The position numbers and the translations under genes were made by a program. Source: Cyanobacteria bacterium UBA3301 (lineage in GTDB: Bacteria > Cyanobacteriota > Vampirovibrionia > Gastranaerophilales > Gastranaerophilaceae). From it: 64,000 bases of DNA. Of the stretch, positions 62,530 to 64,000 are shown in pieces; position 1 is the stretch's first letter; the number at the start of each line of letters is the position of its first letter. The stretch lies in assembly GCA_002361485.1 (NCBI GenBank), contig DESZ01000031.1:50222-114221 (forward strand), in the 5' to 3' direction. The notes beneath the pieces were generated by a model, which was not told the origin of the DNA, did no database searches, and was given only the letters and a program-made list of their open reading frames with translations.

Positions 62530-62664
62530 ATGAAAACAATTACTAACGCAACTGCAACTATTAAAGAAATTTGGTCTTATCAAAATCCTGTAATGCACAC
62601 ATGGTTTTTATTCAGTGCGGCATCTGTGGGGTGTATGTTTACATTACTATTTTTTATGTTTTAG
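62530..62664 (+). CDS. Small membrane peptide, 44 aa
   Basis: 44-codon frame: MKTITNATATIKEIWSYQNP then a membrane helix (TWFLFSAASVGCMFTLLFFM). A GAGAG-type site lies 10 nt upstream. Divergent from the U32 gene. The composition is that of a single-pass inner-membrane protein with its N-terminus in the cytoplasm. No homologue recognised. Confidence 0.55.
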   Translation: MKTITNATATIKEIWSYQNPVMHTWFLFSAASVGCMFTLLFFMF

Positions 62665-63158
62665 GATTTTAAAATAAGTTTTTCGTAACCCCCTATTTAA
62701 ACAAGAATCAAGTTGATTCTTGTTTTTGTTTTATAAACCTCCCCCTTGCCCACTCCCTCAAAGGGTAAGGGGGAAAAAGCAAAACAATTTTCCATTTTCA
62801 ACTTTCCATTTGCAATTATATAAAACGCCTGCCCTATGCAACTTCATGTCATTACGAACATTCGAAGAATGTGTAGTAATCTCATTGATACAATTAGGCA
62901 AATTGCAAGCTGACATATTATATCAATGGGATTGCCACGCTCACTAACGTTCGCTCGCAATGACATGATTACTCAATAACCCCTCTCCTGTCCTTTCGGA
63001 CACCCTCCCCCAAGGGAGGGGAAATTAAAAAACGAAACAATTTTCCATTTTCCATTTTCAACTTTTAATTAAATAAAAGCCAAACCTCTAAACATCCAAA
63101 CTTCCGACCTTCTCGCCTCTACGCCTCCAAACCTCTAAGCATCTATTGCCCTGCCATA
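62665..63158. repeat. Gene-free repeat-rich region with a 123-bp imperfect hairpin
   Basis: The main unit is 62845-62967: CATGTCATT and AATGACATG at its ends, with about 46-nt arms that pair along most of their length (CTCATTGATA with TATCAATGGG). It resembles the widespread bacterial TCATTGCGAG-type intergenic repeat. Flanking it are stems CCCCCTTGCCC/GGGTAAGGGGG near 62745 and CCCCT/AGGGG near 62983-63021. A direct repeat AACAATTTTCCATTTT occurs near 62782 and 63039. No gene. Confidence 0.7.
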
Positions 63159-63192
63159 AATAAAAGTCGGCGCGACTGCACCGACTTTTATT
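63159..63192 (-). terminator. Terminator of pepA
   Basis: AATAAAAGTCGG, 10-nt loop, CCGACTTTTATT: a perfect 12-bp stem, 17 nt after the pepA stop on the minus strand. Confidence 0.85.
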
Positions 63193-63209
63193 CAATCAGT
63201 TGTTTACCA

Positions 63210-64000
63210 CTATTTTGTAATATATTTAATCAAAGTTCTTACACCGATACCTGTTGCACCTTTGCAAAATTCTTTTATCGGCTTATCTATAAATGCGGTT
63301 CCTGCAACGTCAAGATGCGCCCATTTAACATCATCTGTTACAAATTCTTTTAAGAACATGCCTGCAGCTGATGCCCCGCCGTAGCGTGTTCCGGTATTTT
63401 TCATATCAGCGACATCACTGTCCATATTGTCGCGATATTCTTGCCACATAGGTAATTGCCAATATTTTTCGCCGACATTTTTACCTGTATTTATAATTTC
63501 TTTTATAAAATCTTCGTTATTTCCCATAATGCCTGAAGCAGCCGTTCCGAGTGCCACCATACAAGCTCCTGTTAAGGTTGCGATATCAATAACTTCATCC
63601 ACACCGAGTTTGCACGCGTAACATAATGCATCAGCTAATGTTAAACGACCTTCGGCATCCGTATTGTCAACTTCAATTGTTTTACCGTTCATTGCAGTTA
63701 CAATATCACCGGGTTTGTATGCACTTCCTGACGGCATATTTTCACAAGCCGCAATTAGAGCATGAACTTCAACGTCAGGTTTTAATTTCGCAACAGCCTT
63801 CATAACACCTAATACACACGCTGCACCTGACATATCATCTTTCATAGTCAGCATTGAATTTGCAGGTTTGATATCCAAACCGCCGCTGTCAAAACATAAA
63901 CCTTTACCGATTATTGCTATACGTTTTTTAGGATTTTGAGGAACGTATTTCATGTGGATAAATTTCGGAGGTTCCGCGCTTCCTTTTGCAACTGCCAAAT
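63210..64000 (-). CDS. pepA: Leucyl aminopeptidase (M17), truncated at window edge
   Basis: C-terminal catalytic part, about 263 residues visible; the N-terminal domain lies beyond base 64000. Motifs of the two-zinc site: GKGLCFDSGGLDIKP with the metal-binding Lys and Asp, MKDDMSGAA, and the signature NTDAEGRLTLADAL containing the active-site Arg. The end WAHLDVAGTAF is typical. Removes N-terminal residues from peptides in the cytoplasm. The gene is cut only by the window, since the frame is open to the edge and the homologous region continues. Confidence 0.94.
   Translation of the reverse strand, partial: LAVAKGSAEPPKFIHMKYVPQNPKKRIAIIGKGLCFDSGGLDIKPANSMLTMKDDMSGAACVLGVMKAVAKLKPDVEVHALIAACENMPSGSAYKPGDIVTAMNGKTIEVDNTDAEGRLTLADALCYACKLGVDEVIDIATLTGACMVALGTAASGIMGNNEDFIKEIINTGKNVGEKYWQLPMWQEYRDNMDSDVADMKNTGTRYGGASAAGMFLKEFVTDDVKWAHLDVAGTAFIDKPIKEFCKGATGIGVRTLIKYITK

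Overview
The window is AT-rich, gene-dense bacterial DNA using the standard code. RNA polymerase beta' is split into RpoC1 and RpoC2, and about 640 residues separate the two halves of the RpoC2 trigger loop. That is the cyanobacterial layout, but there is no photosynthesis gene, and several membrane or envelope proteins resemble lineage-specific families of non-photosynthetic relatives. The best guess is a gut-type Vampirovibrionia/Melainabacteria (Gastranaerophilales-like) chromosome. This is inference from gene structure, not from a phylogeny.

Layout. 1-8.4 kb: rpoB-rpoC1-rpoC2 on the minus strand, cut at the left edge. 8.9-16.4 kb: an unknown protein, an EF-hand/coiled-coil/M15 peptidase, tRNA-Leu(GAG) with a duplicated promoter, an organophosphate-type MFS transporter, a DEDDh exonuclease, thioredoxin and a glycosyltransferase. 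16.4-20.8 kb: envelope operon murB-ddl-ftsQ-polyprenyl synthase-lepB. 21-26 kb: small proteins, an endonuclease IV-like protein, a TPR protein and a pterin-binding methyltransferase. 26.4-32.5 kb: an accessory island with a helicase-nuclease fusion, two small genes, and an operon of WYL regulator, FtsZ C-terminal-domain-like protein and HNH protein. 32.5-35.2 kb: lepA and htpX. 35.7-42.8 kb: a lineage-specific cluster of membrane-associated AAA+ paralogues, one intact and two degenerate. 43-51.8 kb: tRNA-Ile, recJ, dnaN, a HEPN-MNT pair, ilvE, coaX and tuf. 52-53 kb: small ORFs including a ribbon-helix-helix protein. 53.3-62.4 kb: ychF, a type II secretion/type IV pilus cluster (F, E, D, P-like), a YqeG-like phosphatase and a U32 peptidase. 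63.2 kb to the edge: pepA, truncated.

The strongest candidate for an undescribed system is 29.9-32.5 kb. A WYL-domain regulator is transcribed with a 135-residue protein that aligns without gaps to the FtsZ C-terminal domain and keeps the two T7-loop aspartates, but has no GTP-binding domain; an HNH endonuclease follows. The regulator promoter and the promoter of the facing two-gene unit carry the same palindrome with an identical 7-nt spacer. A WYL-controlled module that can act on the division ring and on DNA is plausible as stress response or phage defence.

A second strong signal is a 445-bp multi-hairpin element present twice in opposite orientations (20905-21349 and 51837-52281). Its loops are conserved while a stem covaries, which points to a structured RNA or a mobile structured repeat. 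The AAA+ cluster at 35.7-42.8 kb, with its shared N-terminal NISFxG motif, is the third.
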